Shown in pieces: positions 22,823-34,726 of a stretch of 64,000 nt of DNA. The notes beneath the pieces are model-generated. The model saw only the letters and a program-made list of their open reading frames with translations, did not search any database and had not been told where the DNA came from. The stretch covers positions 124,001 through 188,000 of the forward strand of contig JACGCK010000053.1 in NCBI GenBank assembly GCA_014925825.1. The letters run 5' to 3'. Source of the stretch: Pholiota molesta (taxonomy: Eukaryota > Basidiomycota > Agaricomycetes > Agaricales > Strophariaceae). Every line of letters begins with the position of its first letter. Position 1 is the first letter of the stretch. The translations under genes were made by a program, and so were the position numbers.

Positions 22823-25800
22823 ATGCACCAACATTGCATTCGCTCTGCCTTATCTCAATGCACGGAACCCTCATGCAAGGGCTTCGTTCAAAATGCTCAA
22901 CGTCTCTGCTTTTCGACGTCGTCTACAGCACGCTCTCCCACTTCCCGGCCCCCTGCTAATCCGTCCAAGGATACGAAAAATGACGAACCACCTAAAAACA
23001 GGAGCTCGCCAGCTTTTCGTCCTGGGGAGCCAACCCTTATTACCGCGATGCAAGGCTTATGTATCGAACCCAGCAAGTGCTGATAAAGGCCCTGGTCCAT
23101 ACCCACGAATGACCAAAACCGCGCCGCCGACGCCGACGCGTTTCCTCAAAATCAACCCTCTAAAAGCCCAATTAATACAGAACGAAACCAAAGCATTCGT
23201 TAATGGAGAAGAAATGGAAACAACTCAAGAAACAGATGTAGAATTGGAGGAAGAACTGGCTTTGTCGGCGAACCACACTCCTGGCACATTTGTGGAAATA
23301 CGAAGGTACGTGACTCGAATGACCCAATAGACATCTCCTCATCCTTAATCTAATCCAGAAATGAGCGTGTCTCTGAGGCTATTGTTCTTGACGAGATATT
23401 AGTAGATCGCGCATGGAGAGTTATTTGCCTGACTTCATCGGGTGAAATGCTCATGGCTCTACCGACAAGCATATTCTTCTCTGTCCCGAATGTCATCTCT
23501 ACCGAACTCGCCATACGATGTGGGCGTGAAATAGTCCCTGAAACGCCCCAAGCTCTTAATGCGCGTGTCGAAGCTCTCAAGCAGCTGCGTATGGTGTCTA
23601 TCCAGGCCGAACAAGCAGCCCAAGGATCGCGGATGTGGGATCGCCAAAGAATCGAAAATCTCTACGAGGAAGTCAAGCATCACGATCCAACCCAATGGAG
23701 TACCGTCACCTTAGAGCATGCAACGGCTTTACTTTACACGCGACCTGGATACATCAATTATTATGCGACCCACAAATATTTAATGGAGCGGCCTCTTCGT
23801 TACATTGCGGATACAGGATACATTCGAACTCAGGAATTTCGTGTCCGCCCCGAACGCGATATCAAAGAAATTCAAACGGTCGAACAATGGATAACGGAAT
23901 ATCGCTTTAACATGCTCACCAATAGCCCGTACAAATTGTTCATAGGAAAGGCTAAACGGGCGCTTGCAGATTACGAAAAGACACGGACCAGAAAGACAGG
24001 TCCCATGACCAAAAGAATGCGAGCTTCTTCTGGACTAAATCGGATCAAGTCCTCCTTTCCTTCCTTCTACGCTCTTTGCAACAACATACGACGACTCAGC
24101 TGGATCCTTATCGAATCGGCCGTAATGCCATCATCAAGGATATCATGGAACTCGCAGAGGTGACTGACGATACTATACACGACTTCCTGATCAGGCTAGG
24201 AGTCATCGCTCCTTGGCAAGATCTGCATGCGCTCTCTCCACAACTCAATCCTTCAACAGATTTCAGCACCAAATTTCCTTTAGAAAAGGAGGCAGAGGCC
24301 ATCTTACGTTCATCGTCGATTCCAGCAGGCACAAATACTCTCCTTGGTCCTCTGGATTTTCGGCCACATGATCCTCTGGATTCTGTCCGTCATGACTTTG
24401 GAGACATGAAGGTCTTCGTTATCGACGATCCTACCGCAAAAGAGCTGGACGATGGTATTTCTGTGGAACGTATACCTACAGAGCCCGAGAATCATTGGGT
24501 GCACATACACATTGCGGACCCAGCGAGAATTCTTCATCCAGGACATGCTCTTGCTCATAAAGCGCGCAAACAATTTTCGGCATATACCTCGGGACCGCAA
24601 ATTATCCCATGCTGCCACGAACTTTGATGCACGATCCCAAATATGGACTCTCGTTAACAGACACCTCGGAGACGAAGGTAGTTAATCGTGTATTGACGTT
24701 TAGTGCCAAGCTAGATCCACAGGGCAACATTTTGGACCACAAACTCCGCGCCGGTATTCTTCGCAATGTCTGCAAAACGACATATAACGATGTCAACTTG
24801 GCACTCGGTCTACAACTCCCCGCCAGAGCATATCCTTTCGGTGGCTCTGCAAACTTTGAACCAGGACCTCCTCTTACTGAATCGGATGTAGCTGATTTGC
24901 GGATTCTCAAGAAGTTGGCCGATGCCCAGGTGGCGAAACGCATACAGTTTGGCGTCGTGGTCCCGGAGCGCGCTTTTGCTGAAGTCGCATTCAAAACTGA
25001 AATCCCGGCCAATATTCAGAGCCCATCTCTACCTGGATCTCTGTATCAAGGTTTCCCCGAGATGCAGTACTCGGTTGCCCTTAGTAGTATCGATGATCAA
25101 GGGGCGCGGAATCTCGTCAGTGAGATGATGAAACTGGGATGTCGCATCGCGTCGCGGGTGGCTCTAGAGCACAACGTAACCGTAATTCGCAGGTCTCTCC
25201 AGCCATTCGTTTGGAGGTCAGAGGAAGATGTACAGAAAGTTCTAGAGCTTCGGGGCCCCAGGGTATATCTCAATGCAAGACTTCGTCAAATTCGATATAT
25301 TTGCAACGACGGATACTATACCCAGGAGCCAGACGCACATTACCAGCTTGCGCTGCCAGCAGGGGAAGGTTACTGCCGTGCAACTTCACCCTACGAAGAT
25401 ATATGGATCTCGTCATACATTGGCAACTACATCATATTCTGCTTGGACCTAATGCTCCTCCTCGTCCACCCTTCTCTTCTGAGGACATGGAAAAACTGAT
25501 TATGAAGCCGGTACTAAAGATGTGCAAATCCGCAGGCTGCAACGAGCGAACGCCCAGTTCTACGCCCTCATGTACATCAAACGTTTTGCGGAGACGATGG
25601 GTGAAGGGGTTCGGCGGTCACAGGGAAACCCATTGGCGCGCATGAAAGCCTGGACGTTGCGAAAGCCAGTGAGGGGTAACCAAAGCTCAATAACCACCCC
25701 AGTGGTGTTGCCCGAGATAGGTGTCGACGCTCATTGTCATGATTTACCCCACCATCTTTTGGATCTACCCCCTGGCTCTGATTTGACCGTCAAAATGCGA

Positions 25801-25851
25801 TCAATTGAGCTGGGTCTTCGAAGAACCAAAATGATCGTCGAGTTGGCTTAG
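22823..25851 (+). CDS. DSS1: Mitochondrial RNase II-family 3'-5' exoribonuclease (DSS1/mtEXO-like), frame-broken in this assembly
   Basis: Predicted catalytic exonuclease of the mitochondrial degradosome. The N-terminus from ATG 22823 (MHQHCIRSALSQC) is basic and Ser-rich, consistent with an import signal. One intron, at about 23308-23358, separates it from the body. The RNB signature VFVIDDPTAKELDDGISVE holds the Asp cluster that binds Mg. WVHIHIADPARI, LPRTLMHDPKYGLSL, HKLRAGILRN, RATSP...RRYMDLVIHWQLHH and FYALMYIKRFAETMGEG follow in RNase II order. Breaks needing one base occur near 23040, 24018-24024, 24581-24590, 25389-25394 and 25496-25500. Conservation on both sides is excellent. The stop is at 25849-25851. 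Yeast Dss1 is similar in length (about 970 residues). Confidence 0.87.
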
Positions 25852-27098
25852 ATCATTACTTCATGTAAACTATTTTGCATATAGACATCTTACGATAACG
25901 TACATCTTCATATATTCTCCGCTGTGCATTTACCTTCGTATGCGTTAGAAAGGTTTAATTCTCTTGTACTAATAATATAATTACAATCCCAGCTCCTTTT
26001 AAGATCGTCTATTTGATTTATCAGGTCTGTTATAAGAGACTACCTTGTACGTCCCGTTATTGTTGAAGATAGATATGTATCATGATGACAATGATTGATT
26101 TTTTATTACCTCAAGCTGCCCGGTTTGATGGGACGACGCGACTCTTCTTTGATCAGAACATCGACCACCATAATACTTGATCCTCGGCTTGGACTTACGC
26201 TTGAGCTGTAAACCTCATCGGTTGGTGTTCTACCTTTTTCGTACACGGTGGATACTTAGGAGGGGACAGAGTAATACAGGCTCCCAAGTGAAGCAGATAT
26301 GACAGGTGAGTAATCCTCAAATCGATATAAATAACTCTCGTTAGTATTAACGCATCCTTTCGGAAGGCTGGCAAGTTGCTGGAGCCTTGTCAGCAGCTCA
26401 ACATAGCCGTATTCATAACAATCAGACTCACAGCGATGCGTGAAGAAGCTTAAAAGAGCCGACAAGTCGATAACACAGACTGCCATTTGCAAGATCAATC
26501 CTGAGGGCATAATCGGCTCCAGCCTCGGATTTTGAAGTACTTATAACCTGCCAGCACCTGCCTCATGGTCACCAGCCTACAGTCTGACAACCACGTTTAC
26601 ATCCACTCTTGGCTTCAGACGCTCACATCTTGTGCACTTTATTGGGGTTGGGGTTAATCGACAATCACTCAGCGACCCCACTGTATCTGAACCTACACGA
26701 GTGTCTTAACTTGTCATTGCTTCAGAGCAGCGTAAATCGAAGGCTGGCGAGAAGGCAAGAATAAAGGGCAATAAAGAAGCGGATCGAAAGGTAAGTGCTC
26801 ACTAGCGCTAAAAAGCCCAACTTCTTTAGATTGAGCAATCCCAAGTTATTTTAGATATATCTACAGGTAAAAGGCAGGTTGGCACGGATCGTGATCGTCA
26901 AGAACACACACTGCGCAACCCACCACACCCGCCAGTATCGGCGAGTACTCACTCAAACCCTTCATGTAGCTCTGTCCTAATAATCATCTCAAAACCAGGA
27001 ACCCATGATTCAGGAGGATACTCCAAGTAACCAACGACAACTCGTACAAGCTCCCCTCCGAATGCGTGTGTTCAATAAAGTTCAATAATACTCGAAAA
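25852..27098. other. Intergenic, 1.25 kb
   Basis: AT-rich, with A-rich and Pro/Gln-coding fragments that do not assemble into a gene. An 84-codon minus frame at 26256-26510 has no splice links or similarity I know. Confidence 0.5.
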
Positions 27099-29226
27099 AT
27101 GCTTGCTGATTCAAAATGCAATCCCAGGTCTCAAGATCGGGCCTTTGGGGGTTTTATCGAAGGGGCCAATAATGTGGAAATTACGGGAGGAAATTTTCAT
27201 CAGACACATGGCCATCACATTAATTTGAATCTAGCGATCCATCTTAGTCGTGTGTTCTGCCCTCTTATATCATTAGTACATGCTTATGCCCCTCAACCTC
27301 GACAGAACCTCCTCGAGAAGAATATGAAGTCCCCCAGAAAATCCCACTTGCACCTGTACGTCTATTTCATGCCTCGCTGATAATTTCTTTTATGTACGGT
27401 TCATTCAGGCTTCATCACTATCGCCACCACCAACCCCGTACCACGAGCCCTCACCAACAAAAATCAATTCTTTCCTCAACCCGCGCACGAGCAGGATGTA
27501 AGTAGTTGTCAGATTGACCAAGTACTCGAGACATCGACCAATGTATATGCAGCTCTCAAGGTCGACGACAATATATTCATCTGACAACAGTAACAAAATT
27601 TACGAACGCCATCTCGGACTGAAGCAAAGAGGTTTTCCTCTACGGATTCCTGAGCCTAATCGAAACTTACCCATGCCCTATCGGCGCAAAGGCGTCAGTA
27701 TAGGCGACGTTGGTATCATCACACCCTCCGGAGGTTTTCTTTCCTGTTCAACATCTGTTTGCCTCATGATGACCCAATAAATCCTCGGGTGCTTCCTGAT
27801 GGCTTTGCACCAATTTATCCGCCTATCGAACCCATGGACATATACGAATACTTGTTCAAACCCGCGAGCTATTTGGCGAGTACATCCATAGAAAAGACAC
27901 GCAACGATCCTCCGTTTCGGTATGCCAGAATTATTCTTGAGTGCTCTCTTGACTGACAGTCTGGCCGACATTATGGTTGCAGTGGGTTGTCGTTCACCAT
28001 CTCCTCCGCCGAAGGCGCTCTTCTTACCCTACCTGACGGTGCAATTGCGCATGACCTCGAGAATGTTGAGCGATTCAGAGAATATGCGGAAGCAAACATC
28101 GAGAGCTGGTATCGCTATGTTAACGGCCCTCGCGGACGCGGAGCAAAGAATGGCGAAGTCCGTCTTGTCATTGGCTGCGATAAGGCGACCTCCTGGGGGA
28201 TGGCGTCCGTTGCAAATATGAGCCAACACAAGACTCACTACATCCAGTACCGCCCTGTAGCAGCTCATGAAAGAACAACTACACCGGTACCGCTCTATGA
28301 GTGGGACTACACGGGTCCATGGGAGGCGAGTGTCGGGCCTGACCCCACGGAGATCGAGGATTTGAAGGGAAGTGATGACTCAGACGTGGCGAAGGGAGGG
28401 AAATATTGGAATCAGTGTCTGTTCGTGCGTACGCTGAACATTACGCTCAGTGATGCTGCTTTCACGAAGGTCAGTCGAGACTTGAGGTCTGCGTCGGCGC
28501 AGTGCCAAAACCAGGGGTGTTCCACTGCAGTTGTGAGTTTCATTTGGAAATCTGTATATGTATGATTTCCCTATTGTTCCTAACTCTTTGTTTTCTTTTC
28601 TTTTAAAAAAAAGATATCGCATCCTGCCGATGTTTTGAATAGCCGAATCATGAAAGAGGTGCATTTCATATCAGCAGATCGCATGTAGCAATTGAGATGA
28701 CCGATTGGCCCTTCTAGTTTCCTAACAGCCGAGTTGTAATCACCCAAGATGACGACTGGTGTTCGATCATCAGCAAGGTATTTCAGCCTGGGTCATAAGT
28801 TCCGAAATTTGAACCTTCGATGCTAAATTACTTTCACAAGGATGACAACATCATGTCAAGTCCTTCTGAGATCGCCGAACATGTTCTCGCAGCACATATT
28901 ATCGTTGAAAAAGATGGTCAGTGCTCCATATTTTCATCTTCCACTGTGTGTTGATTCGCTTTCGATGATATCGAAAGGTGTTACTTTTCTGAAATCAAAG
29001 GTGTGTTTCTTACTTGATGGATCCTATCAACCACGATTCACAACTTATAGGACTCGCATTCATCTCTTCGTCATAGTCGGATCTCATCCAGGCATTCAGT
29101 GATAGGACCCTTGGATTCGCAAAATCATATCGCAGGCTCGTCGTTGATAAGTTTGCGTTCAACATCTTTGGCAACCAGTTTAATGCTGGCCACCCCTGCA
29201 CCTTCGACCTTGGGAAAGAAGGGTAA
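27099..29226 (+). CDS. Agaricomycete lineage-specific multi-exon protein of unknown function
   Basis: The start (about 27099) leads into EGANNVEITGGNFHQTHGHH, the kind of N-terminal segment found on many mushroom NLR-like and related proteins. A Ser/Pro-rich linker follows, then a conserved body: HLGLKQRGFPLRIPEPN, PYRRKGVSIGDVGIIT, FNICLPHDDPINPRVLP, NIESWYRYVNGPRG, LVIGCDKATSWGMASV, HPADVLNSRIMKE and ITQDDDWCSIISK. Introns are short and mostly clean. One base is missing near 27738. The final exon, after an acceptor TCATAG at about 29068, runs SDLIQAFSDRTLGFAKSYRR to FNAGHPCTFDL and then GKEG and TAA at 29224-29226. The last four codons belong to the GTPase copy that begins there. Function unknown; cytosolic by lack of signal or membrane segments. 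Confidence 0.7.
29135..29211 (+). repeat. Direct repeat A: C-terminal coding tail of the 27.1-29.2 kb gene
   Basis: About 77 nt (GGCTCGTC...TTCGACCTT) recurs at 30361-30502, interrupted there by about 57 extra bases. The two copies flank GTPase copy 1 exactly. Confidence 0.8.
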
Positions 29227-30287
29227 AAAGGTTCTGAAACGCATGAAAAAAGCGGAAGATGATGTATTCGATGGATATCCTTCTGACATCATTATACCGT
29301 ATGTGCAATCTGTCCCTCTCCAATCCACGAACATGCACTGATCATACAAGTATTTGTTAAGAGTTATGGGTCCTACAGGTGTTGGAAAGAGTACAGTATG
29401 TCGAGGCCTCCTTCGCGTTTCATAATGCTTATGCTAATATTCGTAGTTCATCAACACCCTTCTGAATTCAACCCAGGCCAAGGCCAAGGTTGGAGATTCT
29501 CTTAAATCATGCACAACTCAACCGCTTCCCATTGTCATCCATTTGGGACCTGGCCGAAAATCCTCGTTTCAAAACCCCTATGGTGACAAGAATGCTGCGC
29601 GGCTCATCCTTGTCGATACTCCCGGATTCGATCATACTGATATCGATGATATGGAGATCCTGCGGCGTATCTCTGTTTGGCTGGGGAACTCGTGAGTTGT
29701 TTTAGCCTCTGTCTTCGAGGAAATACACCAACCATATTGCCAGGTACGAGAAAGGAATGAAACTGGGTGGCGTAATATATCTCCATGATATAACGCAAAG
29801 CCGTATGTTAGGCACAACTCGCAGAAATCTGGATATGTTCCAGAAATTGGTTGGTAAAGATTCGTTGAAATGCGTCGTTCTTGCGACGACGAAGTGGAGC
29901 TTGGTGGATGCTAGGATTGGTAACGAACGTCAGAAGCAGCTCAAGGAACAATTTTGGAAGCATATGGTCGATGCGGGGTCACAAATTGTTCGCATTGGCC
30001 AAGACACTGCTTCTCGAGAAGTAGTCAATGGCATCCTTGGCCGAATCGACGTTACAAAATCCGATATCAATGAATCTCTAGCGATACAAGAAGAGATCGT
30101 CAATATGGGGAAATTTATACCCGAAACAGAAGCGGGACAGACCTTGCAATACACTATCAAACAGTTGATAGAGGCCCAAAAACGAAAGGACGACGAGAAG
30201 GCACGGGAGCTGCTTGAACGACTTCAGAAGATCGGGAAGGAGCTGAAAATACCATTCACAGACCGTATCATGAGATTCTTGGCCTAG
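29183..30287 (+). CDS. AIG1/G-protein-like GTPase, copy 1
   Basis: Four exons (29183-29298, 29362-29395, 29447-29691, 29744-30287), 312 residues, all in frame. The P-loop VMGPTGVGKST spans the second and third exons. ILVDTPGF is G3, and the G4 position reads LATTKWSLVD instead of NKxD. The C-terminal half is a charged helix (EAQKRKDDEKARELLERLQK), probably a coiled coil. Similar to fungal P-loop GTPases related to AIG1/IMAP and septin-like proteins; physiological role unknown. In copy 3 the protein starts MGKKGKKVLKR. Here that ATG is TTG, and the nearest in-frame ATG (29183) lies inside the coding tail of the upstream gene, read in another frame. The two genes therefore overlap by 44 nt. Confidence 0.82.
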
Positions 30288-30360
30288 GCCAAGAATTTCC
30301 TCCGTGTTTCTATTTCATAGCCTGACTCGTTATTAATTCTACGCCGGTTAATCCGTACAG

Positions 30361-30502
30361 GGCTCGTCATTGATAAGTTTGAGTTCAATATCTTTGGCCT
30401 CATTGGAATGGCCTTCCACCCGAATTCCCGAACTCCGTTCATTAAATCCTAATGCAACCAGCTTAATGCTGGCCACCCATGCACCTTCGACCTTGCCGAA
30501 TG
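30361..30502 (+). repeat. Direct repeat B: interrupted second copy of the upstream gene's tail
   Basis: Spells RLVIDKFEFNIFG, then an insertion, then LNAGHPCTFDLAE and a stop. This preserves what is probably the original end of the 27.1-29.2 kb gene. It begins at the first base after the end of the GTPase copy 1 unit (CCGTACAG). Confidence 0.75.
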
Positions 30503-30507
30503 AAAGA

Positions 30508-31631
30508 AAGCAACTCCGCGCACCTCCGACCTTCCCGAATGAAAGAAAAACAGCCGTCTCCAAAGTGGAAAAGAAAGGAGAAGATGGTCACGAAAGACGA
30601 TCCCAAATCTGCAGCCAACCAATTTAATTGTTCCGTAAGAACTTTAGTGTTCCTGTCCAAGAAAATAATGATCATAATGGTGTAATAGAATTATAGGTCC
30701 ACAGGCGCTGGGAAGAGCACGGTTTGTATATCGTCTATGTATGCGCTCCACCGTGACGTTAACTCGCGATCAATAGTTTATAAACTAACTTCTTGGAGAA
30801 TATAAAGTTGCAGTTGGATATCAGTTAGCGTTCTGCATTGAGAAGCTGCAACCTGTTATTGTGGAAAGGGAAAGCCATCCTCGCCTAGGAGGATTATCTG
30901 GAACATTGGTGATTTGTCGATACTTGGTCGATACACCAGGATTCGACAACACATATCTCGATGATGGCGAAATCCTGAAGCGAATTTCAGTCTGGTTAGC
31001 CGCATCGTGAGCGATATATTTGCGAATCATGAAAAAAGATGGAATCATAAATTATAATGCGCCCTCAGATACTCTGCCTCTATGAAGATTGGAGGCGTTA
31101 TCTATCTCCACGAAATATCTGAAGTCCACATGCTTGCCAGTGAGACGGCACTTACGAATACCAATGTCTTCAGGAAATTGTGCGGCGAAAACAATATGCA
31201 AATGGTCATCCTCGCTACCTTCAAGTGGCCTTGGGATCCTACGAAAAGGATGGTATACGAGAAGTGAGAGGAAGAGTTGGCAAAAACGCTTTGGGGCCCT
31301 GGGGGGATATGTTGCAGGCTGGTGCGCAGAAATATCGTTTCTTTAATGACAGCGACCTCAGCCTGGGCAATCCTGAAACCGATACAACAGGCAGAAGACG
31401 CATGAGAGTATCCTGCAGATCCAGGACGAGTTGGTTAATTTGCAAAAGATTATCCCGGATACGGAAGCGGTCAAGTCTTTGCGAAACAGTTTGCAGCAGA
31501 TCCAGGAAGTGCACAGAAAACCTGCTGATGGTAGAGAAACACAAGAAAATATCAACAACATTCTGCAAGAACTCGCACAATTGAAAGTCAAATTTCGTCG
31601 ATGGATTCTGATAGCCTTTGGACGTACTTGA
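30508..31631 (+). pseudogene. GTPase copy 2, degenerate
   Basis: Clearly related to copies 1 and 3 but more diverged. STGAGKST is the P-loop, VDTPGFDNTYLDDGEILKRI is G3, and MKIGGVIYLHEISEVHMLA and IIPDTEAVKSLRNSLQQIQ follow. An in-frame TAA directly after the FIN of the P-loop exon, a phase-incompatible first intron and at least two further frame changes (after VYEK at about 31267, and near 31420) kill it. Its 5' part carries a short tandem duplication (PNERK twice, 30493-30550). Several different kinds of lesion together argue for true decay rather than assembly error. Confidence 0.75.
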
Positions 31632-32447
31632 ATGAGTATTGAACGTTGAACGTTGAACTCGTACTGGAACGTAAAGTGCGAAAATCGATTTGAAAGCAAA
31701 TCCATGGTACTTATTGTCCTCCATATTTACAAGTGATGACGGTTGGATTGAACAACTTTCTGGGTCCTCTCTGCTCATAAGTGACTTACTGCGTCGGACT
31801 ATAACTTCCAATATTTAGCATGGCCGCCTCAAGGCCGCCTGGTGAATGTCGCAAAAAAAAAAATACTGTAAATATACCTAATTTCATCGGTGCCACCTTT
31901 CACGACCAGGAGCTACATTGTGTGTATATACGCAGGACAAAAATGTTACAACTTTTGGCCGAACGTGTGTCCGACAAACCTAGCAAGATAATCGATGCAT
32001 TGGAATAGGCTGGGACATGAGGCATATCAATAAGGTAAAATGGACTGGCAACACAAGTTACACAACGCCATTGCTCCCCATCAAGTATACGTACTTGCCA
32101 TGAGTCCAACATGAGTCTTACACGACGTAGGTAGGGGAGAATACCAATTCAATCAGACATCACAAGCTTCACATGTTTCACATAGGCAACTCCTTGCACG
32201 CCTCGTGCATCTGTCAATGATTAGTCGTGGTGTTAAAATTAGGCGCCTCAACCCCATCGATTTGCTCATGTCTCGCTCGCTGCAAACGCGTGGTGGACAC
32301 GCAGAAGTCTGGCGTCTTTATAGAAAGGATGAGGAACAAGCTTCAGGCTTTATAAGTAATCGCGCACGATCTTGCGACTACCATCTTCTATCATCCCACT
32401 CATATACGATAATATCCTATACACATCCTATACTCAGCTAAAGAAGA
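31632..32447. other. Intergenic between GTPase copies 2 and 3
   Basis: No gene seen. A TATAAG at 32351-32356, 97 nt upstream of the copy 3 start, is a possible core promoter. Confidence 0.5.
32351..32356 (+). promoter_or_regulatory. Possible TATA element of GTPase copy 3
   Basis: TATAAG in CTTTATAAGTAA, about 97 nt before the ATG at 32448. Sequence match only. Confidence 0.3.
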
Positions 32448-33558
32448 ATGGGAAAGAAGGGTAAAAAGGTTTTGAAACGGATGCAAAAAGCGGAAGATGA
32501 TGTATTCGATGGATATCCTTCTGACATCATTATACCGTATGTGCAATCTGTCCCTCTCCAATCCACGAACATGCACCAATCATATAGTATTTGTTAAGAG
32601 TTATGGGTCCTACAGGTGTTGGAAAGAGTACCGTATGTCGAGGCCTCCTTCGCGCTTCATAATGCTTATGCTGATTTTCGTAGTTCATCAACACCCTTCT
32701 GAATCCATCCCAGGCAAAGGTCAAGGTTGGAGATTCTCTCAATTCATGCACATCCAAATTGGTCCCCATCGTCATCCAACTGGGACCTGGCCGAAACTCC
32801 TCGTTTAGAAACCCCTATGGCGACAAGAACGCTGCGCGGCTCATCCTTGTCGATACTCCCGGGTTCGATGATACTTATATCGACGATGTGGAGATCTTGC
32901 GGCGTATCTCTGTTTGGCTGGGGAATCGTAAGCCGTTTTAGCCTCTGTTTCGAGGAAATACACCCACCATATTGCCAGGTATGAGAAAGGAATGAAATTG
33001 GGTGGCGTAATATATCTTCATGATATAACGCAAACCCGCATGTTAGGCACAACTCGCAGAAACCTGGATATGTTCCAGAAGTTGGTTGGTAAAGATGCGC
33101 TGAAATGCGTCGTTCTTGCGACGACGAAGTGGAACTTGGTGGATGCTAGGATTGGTACCGAACGTCAGAAGCAGCTCAAGGACCAATTTTGGAAGCGTAT
33201 GGTCGATGCGGGGTCACAAATTATTCGCGTTGGCAAAGACGCTGCTTCTCTTGAAGTAGTCAATGGCATCCTTGGGCGAATCAACGTTAAACAATCCGAC
33301 GCCAATGAATCTCTAGCGATACAAGACGAGGTCATCAATATGGGGAAATTCATACCCGAAACAGAAGCGGGACAGACCTTGCAATATACTATCAAACAGT
33401 TGATAGAGGCTCAAAAACGAAAGGACGACGAGAAGGCACGAGAGTTGCTTGGACGACTTCAGAAGATCGAGAAGGAGCTGAAGATACCATTTACAGACCG
33501 TATGATGAGGTTCTTGCCTAGGTCAATAATTTCCTTCGTGTTTCCATTTCAAGCCTGA
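32448..33558 (+). CDS. AIG1/G-protein-like GTPase, copy 3
   Basis: Near-identical to copy 1 across 32450-33592 (copy 1: 29212-30360), including introns, so the duplication is recent. It has its own ATG: MGKKGKKVLKRMQKAEDDV. The P-loop is VMGPTGVGKST, G3 is ILVDTPGFDDTY, and the G4 position is TTKWNLVD. Exons 32448-32536, 32599-32632, 32694-about 32927, then from about 32984. Two differences from copy 1 are single missing bases. One is at the end of exon 3 (GGGAATC against GGGAACTC, near 32921-32928) and breaks the frame at the splice. One is near 33517 and replaces the normal end FLA by a longer tail PRSIISFVFPFQA. Either both are assembly errors or the copy is dying. Confidence 0.75.
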
Positions 33559-34726
33559 CCGTTATCGATTGTACGCCGGTTGATCCGTACAGTAGAAATT
33601 ATTTATGTTTACTCAATCTCGAAAAATCTGTAAAATTCGTATCATCATTCTTCCCGCGGCTATTTTTTAAAACACTGACCATAAAACAAGCATTGGAGTT
33701 GTCACAATGATTCTACCGTCGCGCCATTATTGCTGGATCGAGCTGCTCGCATCAAGGGGCTTCAAGAGGAATTCTGCATCTGCTCATTCATCGTACAAGG
33801 TTCAGAAACCATTGATTCCCGGGCCAGAGGATCGGTACAGAGCCTTGGAGACGACGAGCGTCTCTGCAAAAGATGATATAATAAATCAGCACTGACTTAT
33901 TGTACTGGTCATTGGACGTGGATTTGTTATCCCCAGCACGTTCTAATGGTGGAACACTGGAGACCTGTATATATTAAGAAAGTGGTCAGTGTTGTTGAGT
34001 CTAGATTGATGATTGGATCGAATACTTGCATGACGAATAAAAACCAAGTGAATAGAGGACTGAGCGCAGCGTGCACCGCCATGCCAACGTTAGTTCGAAG
34101 AGACCCAGTGGATAAAATCCGTATTCATTTTCCAAGGAAAATTAATAATCCAACCAGAGTAACGCACTTCATCAAAGCGAAAGTCATCTCCAGCTTTTAT
34201 AGTCCTCTGGAAATAGATCGGAAGAGACGATATATCGCCAATTTTATAACCAACCATGACAAGAACCCTTCCAAGGCGTAGAGACTATATTCCACAGCAG
34301 CACTAGTAGGCGTCTGGGAGTGAAGGATGTTAGCCTTGAAAGAGGTCCAGAATGCCGTCCCAGATTTGACTTTTAGGATGGGTAGTAAAGCGATATGAAA
34401 GTAGGCAACATTCAGCCTATGGCCCCCGAGATCGTAGAAGTTCAAAAAACATCTCATTTTGCTGAGGAACGAACACTAGAGCAATAAATACAACGTGCAG
34501 CAGGGATCAGTGATAACTAGTATGCAATTCAATGAAGTCGCATTCTGGAGGCTTACATGCTTGAAGCGCATATGCACTGGCACTGGAGAGGTTTGGCCAC
34601 TGGTGAGACGGGCTGAAGGGGTAGAAACTTGGAAAGGACGTGGCCATCAACCGAGTTCAACCATACGAAGCACGAGGTGTGACTGGACGCGACTTTCTTT
34701 GATAACAACATCGACCTCACAAACAT
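33559..34726. other. Intergenic, 1.17 kb
   Basis: Similarity to copy 1 ends at 33592 (CCGTACAG). The rest has no recognisable gene; it is the promoter side of RMI1. Confidence 0.5.

Noticed and set aside
29212..33592. Transposon carrying the GTPase
   Set aside because: No terminal inverted repeats, no transposase or LTR, and the units contain normal introns; segmental DNA duplication fits better.
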